NCBI GenBank assembly: GCA_016708785.1
Contig: JADJFC010000002.1
Location: forward strand, 124,001 to 188,000
Direction: 5' to 3'
DNA length: 64,000 nucleotides
Source of the DNA: Bacteroidota bacterium
Lineage (GTDB): Bacteria; Bacteroidota; Bacteroidia; AKYH767-A; 2013-40CM-41-45
The translations under genes were made by a program, and so were the position numbers. Of the stretch, positions 1-9,883 are shown piece after piece (positions within the stretch are counted from its first letter, which is position 1; the number at the start of each line of letters is the position of its first letter). The notes below the pieces were generated by a model. That model worked only from the letters and a program-made list of their open reading frames with translations, made no database searches and had not been told where the DNA came from.

Positions 1-3000
1 GAAGTGATCTGTAGGAAGTAGATACCTTTAGCGTATGTGCTTACATCATAAGTGCGAGATGCATCTGATGCATTGTTCATGTTATCGGTCATAATGATCT
101 GACCTTGCATGTCTGTTATCGTTAGGATTGCATTATTTGCTTTTCCAAAGTCAACAGTCAATTTCGATTGCGTAGGATTCGGATAAATTCTCATTCCTGC
201 TGCAATTTGATTTTCTGTCAAGCCAACGATGATCGTGATCTCAATCGTATCAGAGTTGATACAACCGTTGTTGTCGATTACAGCAACAATGATCGTTCCT
301 GTTGAATCAACTTCAATTGTCTGAGTGATCTCGCTTGTATTCCATAAGTACTGAACAAAACCTGCACCTGCATCAAGAATGATTGAATCAGTTACGGTTG
401 TGTCACCACCAAGATTAACATTTGGAAGTGGATTGATCGTTGCAGTTACTGCAGCTCTTGGTTGTGTATTACAAACGTTTCCGTCCTGTGCATAGAATAT
501 TGTCGTTGCACCAAGATTTGGAATAGAGTAGATGTCGCCTACAAATAACAATGTGCCACCTGTTGGTGCATCATACCATTCTGTTGTATCTGTACCTGAT
601 GCATTCAGGATTATACTTCCTGCACCACAACGTGATGCTCCAACTCCTACAGGAGCAGATGGTGCAATGTTGAGCGTAACTGAACTGTTGATCGTATCAT
701 TTGATGTGTCCTGGTCTCCTGCAAAAGAAGTATATGCTGACAGATCATATGTTCCACCTGCACTTGTATTGATCGTGCCCATAACTACTATTGCTGAATC
801 ACCGGGATTCAATGGTCCTGCAACTGTATCTGCAAATGATGCAGTCAAACCGCCTGTAATAGTTACATCAACAGGAATCGCTGAAGCGATACTTGATCCA
901 AGGTTTTTTACTACCACAGTAACATCTGTTGTTGCACTAGCGCAATCATTGTTCATTGGACTTAAAATAGCGGTAACACCTGCATCAAAAGGAAGGACAA
1001 CATTGATGCAAATTTCATCTGTAGCTGTACATCCTGCTGAATTGGTAACAGCCACAGTATAACATCCTGCAGTGTTCACATTTATAAGCTGTGTTGTTGC
1101 TCCATTCGACCATAAGTAAGAAGTAAAGCCGGTTCCGGCATCAAGATCGATATCGGCGCCATCAAGAATTGATGTGTCATTTCCAAGACTTACAACTGGC
1201 ACAGGATTAACAACTGCTTCTACCGGTACTCTTGCGCTTTCGCATAAACCATATGCAGAAACATAGTAAGTTGTTGAAACATTTAGTGTTGGTGTTGTGA
1301 ACGTTGAACCTGAAGCAAGATACGTTCCTGCATTAGGAGCCGTGAACCAGTTCAATGAGTCAGAAGATGCTGCAGTAAGTGTTGCAACACCTGAACCGCA
1401 AATTGAGTCGTTCGTAACTGTTGGTGCTGTTGGAGGTACTCCAATTGTATAGTTAGCTCTTAATGTGTCGTTAGCACGAACATCATCTACTCCCAAGGAT
1501 GTATAGCTGATCGTGTTCAATTGCCCACCACTGCTTAAATCAATATTTGTTGGATAAATGATCGTGTCTGACTCTCCAGGAAGAATCGCTGTTGTAATTG
1601 TAAATGTCAATGTATCCGATGCTGCTCCATTAAAAATGGTAGTTACATCAAAATTGATCTCCTGCAATGAACCTGTATTTGTTACTACAACAATTACAGG
1701 TACCATTGTATCTCCGCAAACACTATCAACCGGACTTAATAAAGCCTGAACACCAACGTTACGTTGTGCAGCAGAATATTCATCGGCACCAATGTCCGGA
1801 GCATTTGCGCTACGAATCTCTCCATCGATATCATCATCTACATTCGCTAATTTCTTTCCTAAGTCTTCCATTGCAGTTGATGTTGCATGCAGATCTGTAG
1901 GTGTTACGAAATTCGGATTCACCTGAACAGAATTTGAATCTTTCTCTGATGCTGAGATCCAGTCATTCAATGAAGCGGTAATAACTCCATCATAAACACC
2001 AACATTGGTTCCTGTTACAAACAGGTTGTTATTGTCTGATTTTACGATTCCGAAAACTGCAGAATCAGAAACAACATAAGCATATCCGCCGCCCGTATTA
2101 TTCAGGATATTGTTACGTACAACTTTTCCATGACCATTTCCTCTTGCAAATAATGCAGAATAGCTAGGGTCAGATCCTCTCATCACAATCGTATTGTGAA
2201 CGATGTCCTGATAGTCGCCATTGTTGATTGACAAACCTGCTGAATCGGTACAAAGGATAAAGTTATTTGAAATAACTCCATGTATTCCGGCTAAACCCGT
2301 ACAGTCAACCATATAAATTCCTGTTCCCGGGATGCTTGTCATTTTATTCTTTGACACAATATGATTTCTCTGAACGCGATCAAGATAAATACCTGCATAA
2401 GCGATATTGTTTGATGTTGTTGTGAATTGATTTCTCTGAATATTCACTACACCAATGTTACTCGCCTGAATTCCTTTTGAATATTGATTTTCAAAAATAT
2501 TATCTGTAATTATATTGTCAAGCTCAAGTTGAATAGTATTGATACCATTCATGTAAACACCAATTGATCCATTGATAAAATGGTTGTTGGAAATCACCAT
2601 TGAACTATCATTCGTAGGAGAAGTTGCTCCTGAATAGATCAACGTTGCAAGTGAGTTGTTCGTTGCATTCGTTGAGCCTAATAATCTGCAATTAGAAACT
2701 GTGATGTGAGTAGCATTGTTCATTAACTCCAATACACGTCCGTAAGAAAGAATTCCTGAACGTTCCATTGAGATCTTGTTGAATGTAATGTAATCTGCTC
2801 CATCTAAACTGATCAGATAATTCGTTGGATTCAAAGAATCGACAGATGGGTAAGTAAGCAATACAGAAGTACTGTCACCGTTTTCAGATTGGAAAGTGAT
2901 CGTATTTACCGAATCAGCACCTGTGATTGGTGTGATCACACTTTGCATCGTATCCGTTTGTGCTCTCATGTTGAAAACAACAGGACCGCAGATTCCATTT

Positions 3001-3482
3001 GCATTCAATGCCGTTATTGCATCATTGAATTTTGCGAAATCCGGGGTAGTGCCACCAATCGTGTAGGTACCACTCATCAATACACTGATCGTAACTGCTG
3101 AAGAATCGTTTGTGGAGTCATCATCTGCTCCGCCATTTGGACTTGCGGTGCGGACATCCAGCAAATTACTTCCATAGGTGAAAGGGAAATTGCCAATTGT
3201 AACTGTGTCAGATTCACCGGTGAACAAAAGTCCATTGTAGTTGAAAGGTGCTTGTGAAATACCATTCACTGACCAATTCACTAATGCGGAGGTTAGCCCG
3301 GCCGCACCGTAGTTGTGAACGACTACTGTCACAGCATTCGAGCCTTGACATGAAGGACTTGTTGGATTGAGGATTGCTGAGACTCCGGCATCGATCTGGG
3401 CATTTGCCACAGTTCCGATTCCAAGAGCAAACATCATCATCGCTGATCGTAAGATCCTTTGAAATGTAAATTGTTTTCTCAT
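1..3482 (-). CDS. Large T9SS-sorted beta-helix surface protein (3' end cut by window edge)
   Basis: The minus frame is open from ATG at 3482 to the window edge, about 1,160 codons. It begins with a signal peptide (MRKQFTFQRILRSAMMMFALG, cleavage near ANAQ). Next come a CARDB-like beta domain, then a region rich in N-x-(I/F) turns (ISNNHFINGS, ITDNIFENQ, IVSKNKMTS) typical of a right-handed parallel beta-helix. After that are further CARDB-like domains and Ig-like segments with the SYLWSNGATTQ pattern found in gliding/T9SS proteins. The last residues (MRIYPNPTQSKLTV ... GIYFLQITS) are a type A T9SS sorting domain, so only a few C-terminal residues are missing. It is probably exported by Sec and then T9SS to the cell surface. 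The ligand is unknown; adhesion or glycan binding is inference. Confidence 0.9.
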   Translation of the reverse strand, partial: MRKQFTFQRILRSAMMMFALGIGTVANAQIDAGVSAILNPTSPSCQGSNAVTVVVHNYGAAGLTSALVNWSVNGISQAPFNYNGLLFTGESDTVTIGNFPFTYGSNLLDVRTASPNGGADDDSTNDSSAVTISVLMSGTYTIGGTTPDFAKFNDAITALNANGICGPVVFNMRAQTDTMQSVITPITGADSVNTITFQSENGDSTSVLLTYPSVDSLNPTNYLISLDGADYITFNKISMERSGILSYGRVLELMNNATHITVSNCRLLGSTNATNNSLATLIYSGATSPTNDSSMVISNNHFINGSIGVYMNGINTIQLELDNIITDNIFENQYSKGIQASNIGVVNIQRNQFTTTSNNIAYAGIYLDRVQRNHIVSKNKMTSIPGTGIYMVDCTGLAGIHGVISNNFILCTDSAGLSINNGDYQDIVHNTIVMRGSDPSYSALFARGNGHGKVVRNNILNNTGGGYAYVVSDSAVFGIVKSDNNNLFVTGTNVGVYDGVITASLNDWISASEKDSNSVQVNPNFVTPTDLHATSTAMEDLGKKLANVDDDIDGEIRSANAPDIGADEYSAAQRNVGVQALLSPVDSVCGDTMVPVIVVVTNTGSLQEINFDVTTIFNGAASDTLTFTITTAILPGESDTIIYPTNIDLSSGGQLNTISYTSLGVDDVRANDTLRANYTIGVPPTAPTVTNDSICGSGVATLTAASSDSLNWFTAPNAGTYLASGSTFTTPTLNVSTTYYVSAYGLCESARVPVEAVVNPVPVVSLGNDTSILDGADIDLDAGTGFTSYLWSNGATTQLINVNTAGCYTVAVTNSAGCTATDEICINVVLPFDAGVTAILSPMNNDCASATTDVTVVVKNLGSSIASAIPVDVTITGGLTASFADTVAGPLNPGDSAIVVMGTINTSAGGTYDLSAYTSFAGDQDTSNDTINSSVTLNIAPSAPVGVGASRCGAGSIILNASGTDTTEWYDAPTGGTLLFVGDIYSIPNLGATTIFYAQDGNVCNTQPRAAVTATINPLPNVNLGGDTTVTDSIILDAGAGFVQYLWNTSEITQTIEVDSTGTIIVAVIDNNGCINSDTIEITIIVGLTENQIAAGMRIYPNPTQSKLTVDFGKANNAILTITDMQGQIIMTDNMNNASDASRTYDVSTYAKGIYFLQIT

Positions 3483-3651
3483 TGTTTGATTAAGGTTTAT
3501 TTTGGATTATTTAGTTTCGATTTTTTAGATGCATTAAACATGCTGTTACTAAAATACGCAACTAATAAAAAAAAGTTCCCTTAAATCGAAAAAATCTTAA
3601 CACAATTCATTGTTAAAAAAAGTGGCAAGTTTCATAGGTAAAAGTTATGAG

Positions 3652-4452
3652 TTAATCGCCTTTGTTTTCGGATGATTCAGAAGGTTTACTAGTAATTGTG
3701 TAACTAATTTTCCATTCTGTTGGCGTCGAAATTTTATTAACAATTTCTGAATTTTTTTCTTCGGAAGGAGTCAGATTTTCCAAATCGTGTTCTCCTTCTT
3801 CAATTTCCTGAACTTGCGGATGCAGCAATTCATATTCTTCATCAATTTCCCATTGCGGTTTTGGTCTCTTCGGACCTTCCAATCGATAATAATAAGCGGA
3901 AAAAAGTCCGGCAATGGAACCGAAGAGGTGGCTTTCCCAGGAAACAATTTGGTTGACAGGTAAAATTCCCCAGACCAAACTACCGTAGAGAAACGTTACC
4001 AATAACGAAATGGCTGTCAGCCTGGTGTCTCTTCTAAAAATTCCACTGAAAAATAGAAAGCAAACAAAACCATAGATCAGTCCACTAGCTCCAATGTGCC
4101 ATTCTGATCTTGCAAACATCCATACCCATGCACCAGTCATCAGCCAAATTGTAGCCATCACACGGTAAGCCAACTCTTTATAGAAAAAAATCATTCCAGT
4201 GGTCACTATAAGCAAAGGGGCGGTATTGGATAAAATATGATCCAGGTCACCGTGGATAAATGGTGAGGTAAGAATTCCTAGCAAGCCTTCTGAGCTACGT
4301 GGTAAAATTCCAAGAGTAACTATTCTTACCTTACTGATGTTGGCTCCTAATTCAATCAGCCAGATCAAAATAATAAAAAGTGCCGGAAATGCTGTTGCTC
4401 TGATAATTTCTTTTTTACCGGTTGTTGCCATCGTCTCTTTTTGGTTACTCAA
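3652..4452 (-). CDS. Rhomboid family intramembrane serine protease
   Basis: A 266-residue polytopic membrane protein. The catalytic dyad is visible: Ser123 in HIGASGLIYG and His175 in SWESHLFG. The oxyanion-side H-x-x-x-N motif is at residues 72-76 (HILSN). About six hydrophobic segments span residues 20-190, followed by a charged cytosolic tail of about 75 residues rich in Glu. Rhomboids cut transmembrane helices of other membrane proteins; the substrate is unknown. The ATG at 4452 gives a short polar N-terminus; Met8 is an alternative start. It ends 169 bp before the start of the downstream beta-helix protein on the same strand, and faces away from recG. Confidence 0.92.
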   Translation of the reverse strand: MSNQKETMATTGKKEIIRATAFPALFIILIWLIELGANISKVRIVTLGILPRSSEGLLGILTSPFIHGDLDHILSNTAPLLIVTTGMIFFYKELAYRVMATIWLMTGAWVWMFARSEWHIGASGLIYGFVCFLFFSGIFRRDTRLTAISLLVTFLYGSLVWGILPVNQIVSWESHLFGSIAGLFSAYYYRLEGPKRPKPQWEIDEEYELLHPQVQEIEEGEHDLENLTPSEEKNSEIVNKISTPTEWKISYTITSKPSESSENKGD

Positions 4453-4623
4453 TTGTTCAATATTAATGATAAAATCTATTGCGTTTAACTTCCATTTTTT
4501 CTTGTTCAGAACTTCTCGATGTTAACTATTCCGGGAAGTTCTGTTCTTTGAAATAACCCTGTCTAACTTTCCCGCATTTATTCAACTTACGTTTTGGTGT
4601 AATTCATTACTTTCGTCCCGGTT

Positions 4624-6729
4624 ATGCATCATGATTTTTTTCAGACGAAAATTGAATTTCTAAAGGGTGTTGGTCCGATAAAGGCCGAGATCCTAAAGAA
4701 AGAACTTGGGATCTATACTCAAGGCGATCTTCTGCATCATTACCCTTTTCGGTATGTCGACCGTACCAAGTTCTATACCGTCAGGGAAGCAAATGCCAAT
4801 TTGCCTTATATCCAGATAAAAGGAGTAATAACAAGCCTCATTGTCAGAGGCGAGAAACGACGAAAGTACCTTTGTGGCCGTTTTGAAGATAAGACCGGCT
4901 TTCTTGAGCTGCGTTGGTTCCAGGGAATTAAGTGGATCACAGCCAATCTGAAGCTCAATACTGAGTATGTACTGTTTGGAAAACCAACGGAGTTCAATGG
5001 ATCAATAAACATCGTTCACCCTGAATTGGAACTTGTTTCTGAAGCACAACTCACAGTTGCATCTTCTATGCAACCAGTTTACAGTACAACAGAAAAACTG
5101 AAATTGAAAGGTCTCGATAGTAAAGGGATGTTGCGACTTCAAAAGAATCTGCATCAATTTCTCCCACAAAATTTGCCTGAAACATTGCCGCAAAGTGTTC
5201 TTGATGAATATAAATTTTTAAGTCGTCTGAAAACCTATTCAGCAATTCATTTTCCTGAATCCATTCATCAGCAGGAAAAAGCAGAAACTCGAATTAAGTT
5301 TGAAGAATTGTTTTTTCTTCAGCTGCGGTTGCTGCACATGAAATTACTCCGTACTGAGAAGGTAAAAGGAATTGTGTTCGATAAAGTCGGTGATTATTTC
5401 AATGACTTTTTTCATAATCATCTGCCTTTTGCATTAACAAATGCACAAAAGAAGGTGATAAAGGAAATCAGAATTGATATTGGCTCCGGAAAACAAATGA
5501 ATCGATTGCTTCAGGGAGATGTTGGATCCGGAAAAACAATGGTGGCTTTGATGTGTATGTTGATCGCAATTGGTAATGGCTACCAGGCTTGCATCATGGC
5601 ACCAACTGAAATTCTTGCCAATCAGCATGCCGAATCGATTGCTTCATTTCTGAAAAACATGAATGTAAATATCGCACTACTCACAGGTTCTACTCGTGTT
5701 GGTGCAAGAAGAAAGATCCATGAACAATTGGAAAATGGTGAGATTAATATACTCATTGGTACTCATGCATTGATCGAAGATAAAGTGCAGTTTAAAAATC
5801 TCGGATTTGTTGTTATTGATGAACAACATCGTTTCGGTGTAGAACAACGCTCACGACTTTGGAAAAAGAATGATATCGTACCTCATGTTCTCGTAATGAC
5901 TGCAACACCAATTCCGCGTACGCTCGCAATGACTTTATATGGCGACCTTGATGTTTCTGTAATTGATGAATTGCCTCCGGGAAGAAAGCCAATTAGTACC
6001 GTACACAAGTATGATACAAATCGATTGCAGATCTGGGCATTTCTTAAAAAAGAAATCGCTGCTGGTCGACAAGTATATATTGTTTATCCGTTGATCGAAG
6101 AATCTGAAAAGATCGATCTGAATAACCTCATGGCAGGGTTTGAATCCATCTGCCGCGACTTTCCTGCTCCGCAATATCATGTTAGTATTGTGCACGGAAA
6201 AATGAAACCGAAAGACAAAGATTTTGAGATGCAACGGTTCGTAAAAGGTGAAACGCAGATCATGGTTGCAACAACTGTAATTGAAGTCGGAGTAAATGTT
6301 CCCAATGCTTCTGTGATGATCATCGAAAATGCAGAACGCTTCGGACTTTCTCAACTTCATCAATTACGAGGAAGAGTTGGAAGAGGAGCTGAGCAATCGT
6401 ATTGTATTCTCATGACGAGCTCAAAACTTGGAAAAGATTCGCGATTAAGAATTGCAACAATGTGTGAGACCAACGACGGATTCAGAATTGCTGAAACCGA
6501 TCTGAAACTTCGAGGTCCCGGCGATGCTGAAGGTACCCGACAAAGCGGATTGCTTGATCTGAAACTTGCAGATCTTTCGCGTGATGCGGCCTTAGTTCAA
6601 CGGACCAGAGATATTGCAATTGAAATACTGAAAGCAGATCCTCAACTTTCTTCATCTGTCAATGCAGGAACACGACATGAACTGAACGCGCAGATCAGGA
6701 AGTCTGGGCAGTGGGGACGGATTAGTTAA
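4624..6729 (+). CDS. recG: ATP-dependent DNA helicase RecG
   Basis: A 701-residue protein of normal RecG length. The N-terminal wedge/OB domain begins with a helix-hairpin-helix-like GVGPIKAEIL. Walker A GDVGSGKT lies near residues 298-305 and DEQH of motif II near 399-402. Further helicase motifs follow (TATPIPRT, VATTVIEVGVNVPNA, QLRGRVGRG), then the C-terminal TRG wedge contact (LKLRGPGDAEGTRQSG). RecG remodels stalled replication forks and branch-migrates Holliday junctions. The gene stands alone, divergent from the rhomboid gene. Unlike many genes here it has no frameshift. A near-consensus TACTTTCG lies just upstream at 4608-4615. Confidence 0.97.
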   Translation: MHHDFFQTKIEFLKGVGPIKAEILKKELGIYTQGDLLHHYPFRYVDRTKFYTVREANANLPYIQIKGVITSLIVRGEKRRKYLCGRFEDKTGFLELRWFQGIKWITANLKLNTEYVLFGKPTEFNGSINIVHPELELVSEAQLTVASSMQPVYSTTEKLKLKGLDSKGMLRLQKNLHQFLPQNLPETLPQSVLDEYKFLSRLKTYSAIHFPESIHQQEKAETRIKFEELFFLQLRLLHMKLLRTEKVKGIVFDKVGDYFNDFFHNHLPFALTNAQKKVIKEIRIDIGSGKQMNRLLQGDVGSGKTMVALMCMLIAIGNGYQACIMAPTEILANQHAESIASFLKNMNVNIALLTGSTRVGARRKIHEQLENGEINILIGTHALIEDKVQFKNLGFVVIDEQHRFGVEQRSRLWKKNDIVPHVLVMTATPIPRTLAMTLYGDLDVSVIDELPPGRKPISTVHKYDTNRLQIWAFLKKEIAAGRQVYIVYPLIEESEKIDLNNLMAGFESICRDFPAPQYHVSIVHGKMKPKDKDFEMQRFVKGETQIMVATTVIEVGVNVPNASVMIIENAERFGLSQLHQLRGRVGRGAEQSYCILMTSSKLGKDSRLRIATMCETNDGFRIAETDLKLRGPGDAEGTRQSGLLDLKLADLSRDAALVQRTRDIAIEILKADPQLSSSVNAGTRHELNAQIRKSGQWGRIS

Positions 6730-6740
6730 AGACTAAGAAC

Positions 6741-7190
6741 TAATACCGAATAGTTATCGATGGCACTGGAAATTGGAGTGATCCTTCGCATATTTGCCAC
6801 GAATGCACGAATGAATTATTATTTTATTCGTGTATTCGTGGCAAGTAAATAATCATTTGACGCTTATAATAGATAACGGTGATACAGGAAATTGGAATGA
6901 TCCTTCGCATATTTGCCACGAATTCACAAATGAATTTTATTTATCGCTCGGGCAAGTAAAAAATCCTTGGACGCCTAAAAAAAAAAGCGGGGGAGGAAGA
7001 AGAGGGGGGGTTCCGCCTTGCTACGAGGGCGAATGAATTATTGTTTTATTCGTGTATTCGTGGCAAGTAAATAATCATTTGACGCTTATAATAGATAACG
7101 GTGATACAGGAAATTGGAATGATCCTTCGCATATTTGCCACGAATTCACAAATGAATTATTATTTTATTCGTGCATTCGTGGCAAGAATA
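6741..7190. repeat. Tandem ~119-bp repeats with nested inverted repeats; one copy degraded
   Basis: The recG-pheT gap holds about three and a half tandem copies. Positions 6808-6936 and 7030-7158 are nearly identical at an offset of 222 bp. A divergent partial copy starts near 6741. A middle copy (about 6937-7030) is recognisable only at its ends and is replaced by long A and G runs. Each good copy contains the inverted pair TTGCCACGAAT ... ATTCGTGGCAA, able to form a hairpin. Identical open frames read through two copies (from 6830 and 7052), but these follow from the repeat and are not genes. The same hairpin family recurs at 13.7-14.0 kb. Confidence 0.9.
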
Positions 7191-7248
7191 ATCACAAATT
7201 TTGTTTAAAAATCGACATTTTCAAGTATAAAATGCACCTTCAAAATAT

Positions 7249-7256
7249 TACCTTTG
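7249..7256 (+). promoter_or_regulatory. Bacteroidota -7 element (TACCTTTG) upstream of pheT
   Basis: TACCTTTG matches the TAnnTTTG consensus exactly and lies 21 bp before the ATG at 7278. No clear TTG is seen at the -33 distance. Its position argues against the in-frame ATG at 7254, which would overlap the promoter, and so supports the pheT start at 7278. Confidence 0.55.
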
Positions 7257-7277
7257 TGGCCTTTAGCGACACAAATT

Positions 7278-9731
7278 ATGAAAATCTCCTACAATTGGTT
7301 GAGTGAACTTTTAAAAACAGATTTGACGGTTGATCAAGCATCGGTGATGCTGACTGCCGGAGGGTTGGAAGTTGAAAATGTGGAATCGTTTGAGTCTGTG
7401 AAAGGTGGACTCAAAGGGTTATTTGTGGGTGAAGTTCTGACTTGTGCTAAACACCCTAATGCAGATAAATTAAGTCTTACGACAGTTAATGTTGGTGGTG
7501 AAGCGCCTTTGCAAATTGTTTGCGGTGCACCGAATGTGGCAGCAGGACAAAAAGTGATCGTTGCAATTGTTGGTACAACTGTGCATCCGGTAACAGGCGA
7601 ACCATTTGAAATTAAGAAATCAAAAATTCGTGGTGAACTTTCTGAAGGAATGATCTGTGCGGAAGATGAAATTGGTCTTGGCGTTTCTCATGCAGGAATT
7701 CTGGTTTTGCCAAATGATGCTCAAGTCGGAACAAAGGCTGCTGACTTTCTAAAGATTGAAACAGATTCTGTAATTGAGATTGGATTGACACCGAATCGTG
7801 CAGACGCTGCTTCACACCTTGGTGTGGCACGTGACTTATCAGCATTGATAAACACCGTGAAATCTATCTCTACAAAACATGTTGTCGGTGATTCTAAAGT
7901 TGTCATGCCGGATGTGAGTTCATTCAAAGCGGGAACTGAAAAAGCAATAGAAGTCGTTGTAGAAGATACAGAAGCATGTCCTCGTTATACAGGAATTACT
8001 ATTTCAAATATCAAAGTCGATGAATCTCCGAAATGGTTGAAGAATCGTTTACTTTCTATTGGTGTAAATCCAATAAACAATGTTGTCGATATAACCAATT
8101 TCGTATTGCATGAAATCGGTCAACCTCTTCATGCATTTGATGCAGATAAAATCGTCGGCAAAAAAGTGATAGTTCGAACTGCAAAAGCAGGTGAGAAATT
8201 TGTGACATTGGATAAAATCGAACGGACTCTTCAGCAAGGAAACCTTATGATCTGCAGTGCGGAAAATCCGATGTGTATTGCAGGTGTTTTTGGCGGGATT
8301 GATTCCGGTATTACAGAAAGTACAACATCTGTCTTTCTTGAAAGTGCATATTTCGATGCTGCAAGTATTCGTAAAACAAGTAAGCAACATGGATTGAAAA
8401 CGGATGCAAGTTTCCGATTCGAGAGAGGAACTGACCCGGAAATAACATTGTATGCTTTGCAACGCGCTGCACTTTTGATGCAAGAAATTTGCGGAGGAAA
8501 AATTGTTTCGCCGGTGATTGATATTTATCCAAACAAAAAAGAGGAAGCAATTTTCTCCATTAAATATTCCTACATCGATCAATTTTCAGGCGAAGTAATC
8601 GACAGAAATGTGATCTCAACTATTTTACTTTCACTTGGAATCAAAATCGTATCTTCTGATCCTGAAGGTTTGAATTTACATGTCCCTTCCTATAAAGTAG
8701 ATGTTCTTAGACCTGTCGATGTGATCGAAGAGATTCTTCGAGTGTATGGTTATGACAGAATTCCACTACCAAAAAAGCAATCCATTTCTTTACCTGCAAT
8801 TGTAGAATTCGATCGTGAGCAAATTCAGAATAAAGTAGCGGACTATCTTGCTGCTCAAGGATTCAATGAGATCTTAACAAATTCTCTTACGAAATCTGAA
8901 TATAATTCCGCTCCAGGATGGAATGAAGAACATTCAGTGAAAATTCTGAATCCATTAAGTCAGGAACTTGGTGTAATGCGTCAGGATCTTTTGATGACCG
9001 GACTTGAAATTCTGGAATACAACAGAAATCGTCGGCAGGTAGATCAGAAAGTATTTGAATTCGGAAAAGTTTATTCCAAAACTGAAACAGGATATTCGGA
9101 ATCGTATGCATTGTCACTTTTAGCTTGCGGTAAAAAGCAGGAAACATCATGGCAAGGACCGGTATCAACTATTGATTTTTTCTTTTTGAAATCAGTGTTG
9201 GTTAATGTGCTTACAGTTTGTGGAATTAAATCTAATGATCTCACAGTTAAAGAATCTGAAAATCCGGCATTCTCATATGGCTTGACCTATTTTTCCGGAA
9301 CAAAAATTCTTTTGGAAATTGGAGCGGTTAAAAGTTCGTTGCTTAAAAAGTATGACTTGAATGATGTGTTCTCGTGTTGTTTCAATTGGGATTTGGTGAT
9401 CAGAAAAGCGAAAAAGAAAGCGGTGCAATATCAGGAAGTTTCCAAATTCCCTGCAGTAAAACGCGATTTGTCGATGATGGTTGATGTTACCACTTCGTTT
9501 TCTAAGATCGAAGAGATTGCATTTAAGTCGGAGCGAAAATTATTGAAGGAAGTTTCGCTTTTCGATCTTTATCAAGGTGAGAAGATCGAAGCCGGCAAGA
9601 AATCAATGGCCGTTTCGTTTATATTGCTTGATGACCAACAAACATTGACGGACAAGCAGATCGACAAGACGATGGAGCGATTGATGGTGGCTTTTGAAAG
9701 TGAGGCTGGGGCTGTGATTCGGAGAGGTTGA
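7278..9731 (+). CDS. pheT: Phenylalanyl-tRNA synthetase beta subunit
   Basis: 817 residues from ATG 7278 (MKISYNWLSELL), the usual PheT N-terminus. An earlier in-frame ATG at 7254 overlaps the promoter and adds eight unusual residues. Domains in order: the tRNA-binding OB fold (about residues 40-150, with HPNADKLSL), B3/4 (EVVVEDTEACPRYTGI onward, editing region), B5 (about 400-480), the catalytic-core-like domain, and the C-terminal ferredoxin-like anticodon-binding domain (FPAVKRDLSMMVD). It pairs with PheS to charge tRNA-Phe; pheS is not in this window. The frame is intact. Confidence 0.97.
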   Translation: MKISYNWLSELLKTDLTVDQASVMLTAGGLEVENVESFESVKGGLKGLFVGEVLTCAKHPNADKLSLTTVNVGGEAPLQIVCGAPNVAAGQKVIVAIVGTTVHPVTGEPFEIKKSKIRGELSEGMICAEDEIGLGVSHAGILVLPNDAQVGTKAADFLKIETDSVIEIGLTPNRADAASHLGVARDLSALINTVKSISTKHVVGDSKVVMPDVSSFKAGTEKAIEVVVEDTEACPRYTGITISNIKVDESPKWLKNRLLSIGVNPINNVVDITNFVLHEIGQPLHAFDADKIVGKKVIVRTAKAGEKFVTLDKIERTLQQGNLMICSAENPMCIAGVFGGIDSGITESTTSVFLESAYFDAASIRKTSKQHGLKTDASFRFERGTDPEITLYALQRAALLMQEICGGKIVSPVIDIYPNKKEEAIFSIKYSYIDQFSGEVIDRNVISTILLSLGIKIVSSDPEGLNLHVPSYKVDVLRPVDVIEEILRVYGYDRIPLPKKQSISLPAIVEFDREQIQNKVADYLAAQGFNEILTNSLTKSEYNSAPGWNEEHSVKILNPLSQELGVMRQDLLMTGLEILEYNRNRRQVDQKVFEFGKVYSKTETGYSESYALSLLACGKKQETSWQGPVSTIDFFFLKSVLVNVLTVCGIKSNDLTVKESENPAFSYGLTYFSGTKILLEIGAVKSSLLKKYDLNDVFSCCFNWDLVIRKAKKKAVQYQEVSKFPAVKRDLSMMVDVTTSFSKIEEIAFKSERKLLKEVSLFDLYQGEKIEAGKKSMAVSFILLDDQQTLTDKQIDKTMERLMVAFESEAGAVIRRG

Positions 9732-9752
9732 TTTGTTGCGATCTGCATGTGT

Positions 9753-9871
9753 TTTTTTTAACACAGAGAGCACGGAGAAAAAATTAAGAGAACACAAAGA
9801 CAATCTGCGGTTATTCTGCGAGTTCTGCGAAATCTGCTTGTGGCTATGCCGCGGGAATTTTTTTAACACAG
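9753..9871. repeat. Intergenic repeat flanked by direct copies of TTTTTTTAACACAG
   Basis: TTTTTTTAACACAG occurs at 9753-9766 and again at 9858-9871, 105 bp apart. Between them lies AGAGCACGGAGAAAAAATT and a CTGCG-rich stretch (CTGCGGTTATTCTGCGAGTT). A related sequence (AACACAGAGGGCACTAAGA) occurs in the tatA-polX gap near 22.09 kb, so this is probably a dispersed intergenic family. It sits between the convergent pheT and the next minus-strand gene. Confidence 0.6.
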
Positions 9872-9883
9872 TACATCTGGGCG

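Noticed and set aside
532..1749. Plus-strand ORFs across the first gene
   Set aside because: The minus frame is open for 1,160 codons with a signal peptide and sorting domain; the plus ORFs are its shadows, with skewed composition.
6741..7190. CRISPR array
   Set aside because: Repeat units of about 119 bp without short unique spacers and no cas genes; likewise the hairpin units at 13.7-14.0 kb are tandem duplications.
6830..7306. Two ORFs with identical first 35 residues (MYSWQVNNHLTLIID...)
   Set aside because: They read through copies of a noncoding tandem repeat, overlap hairpins and the pheT promoter, and have no protein-like continuation.
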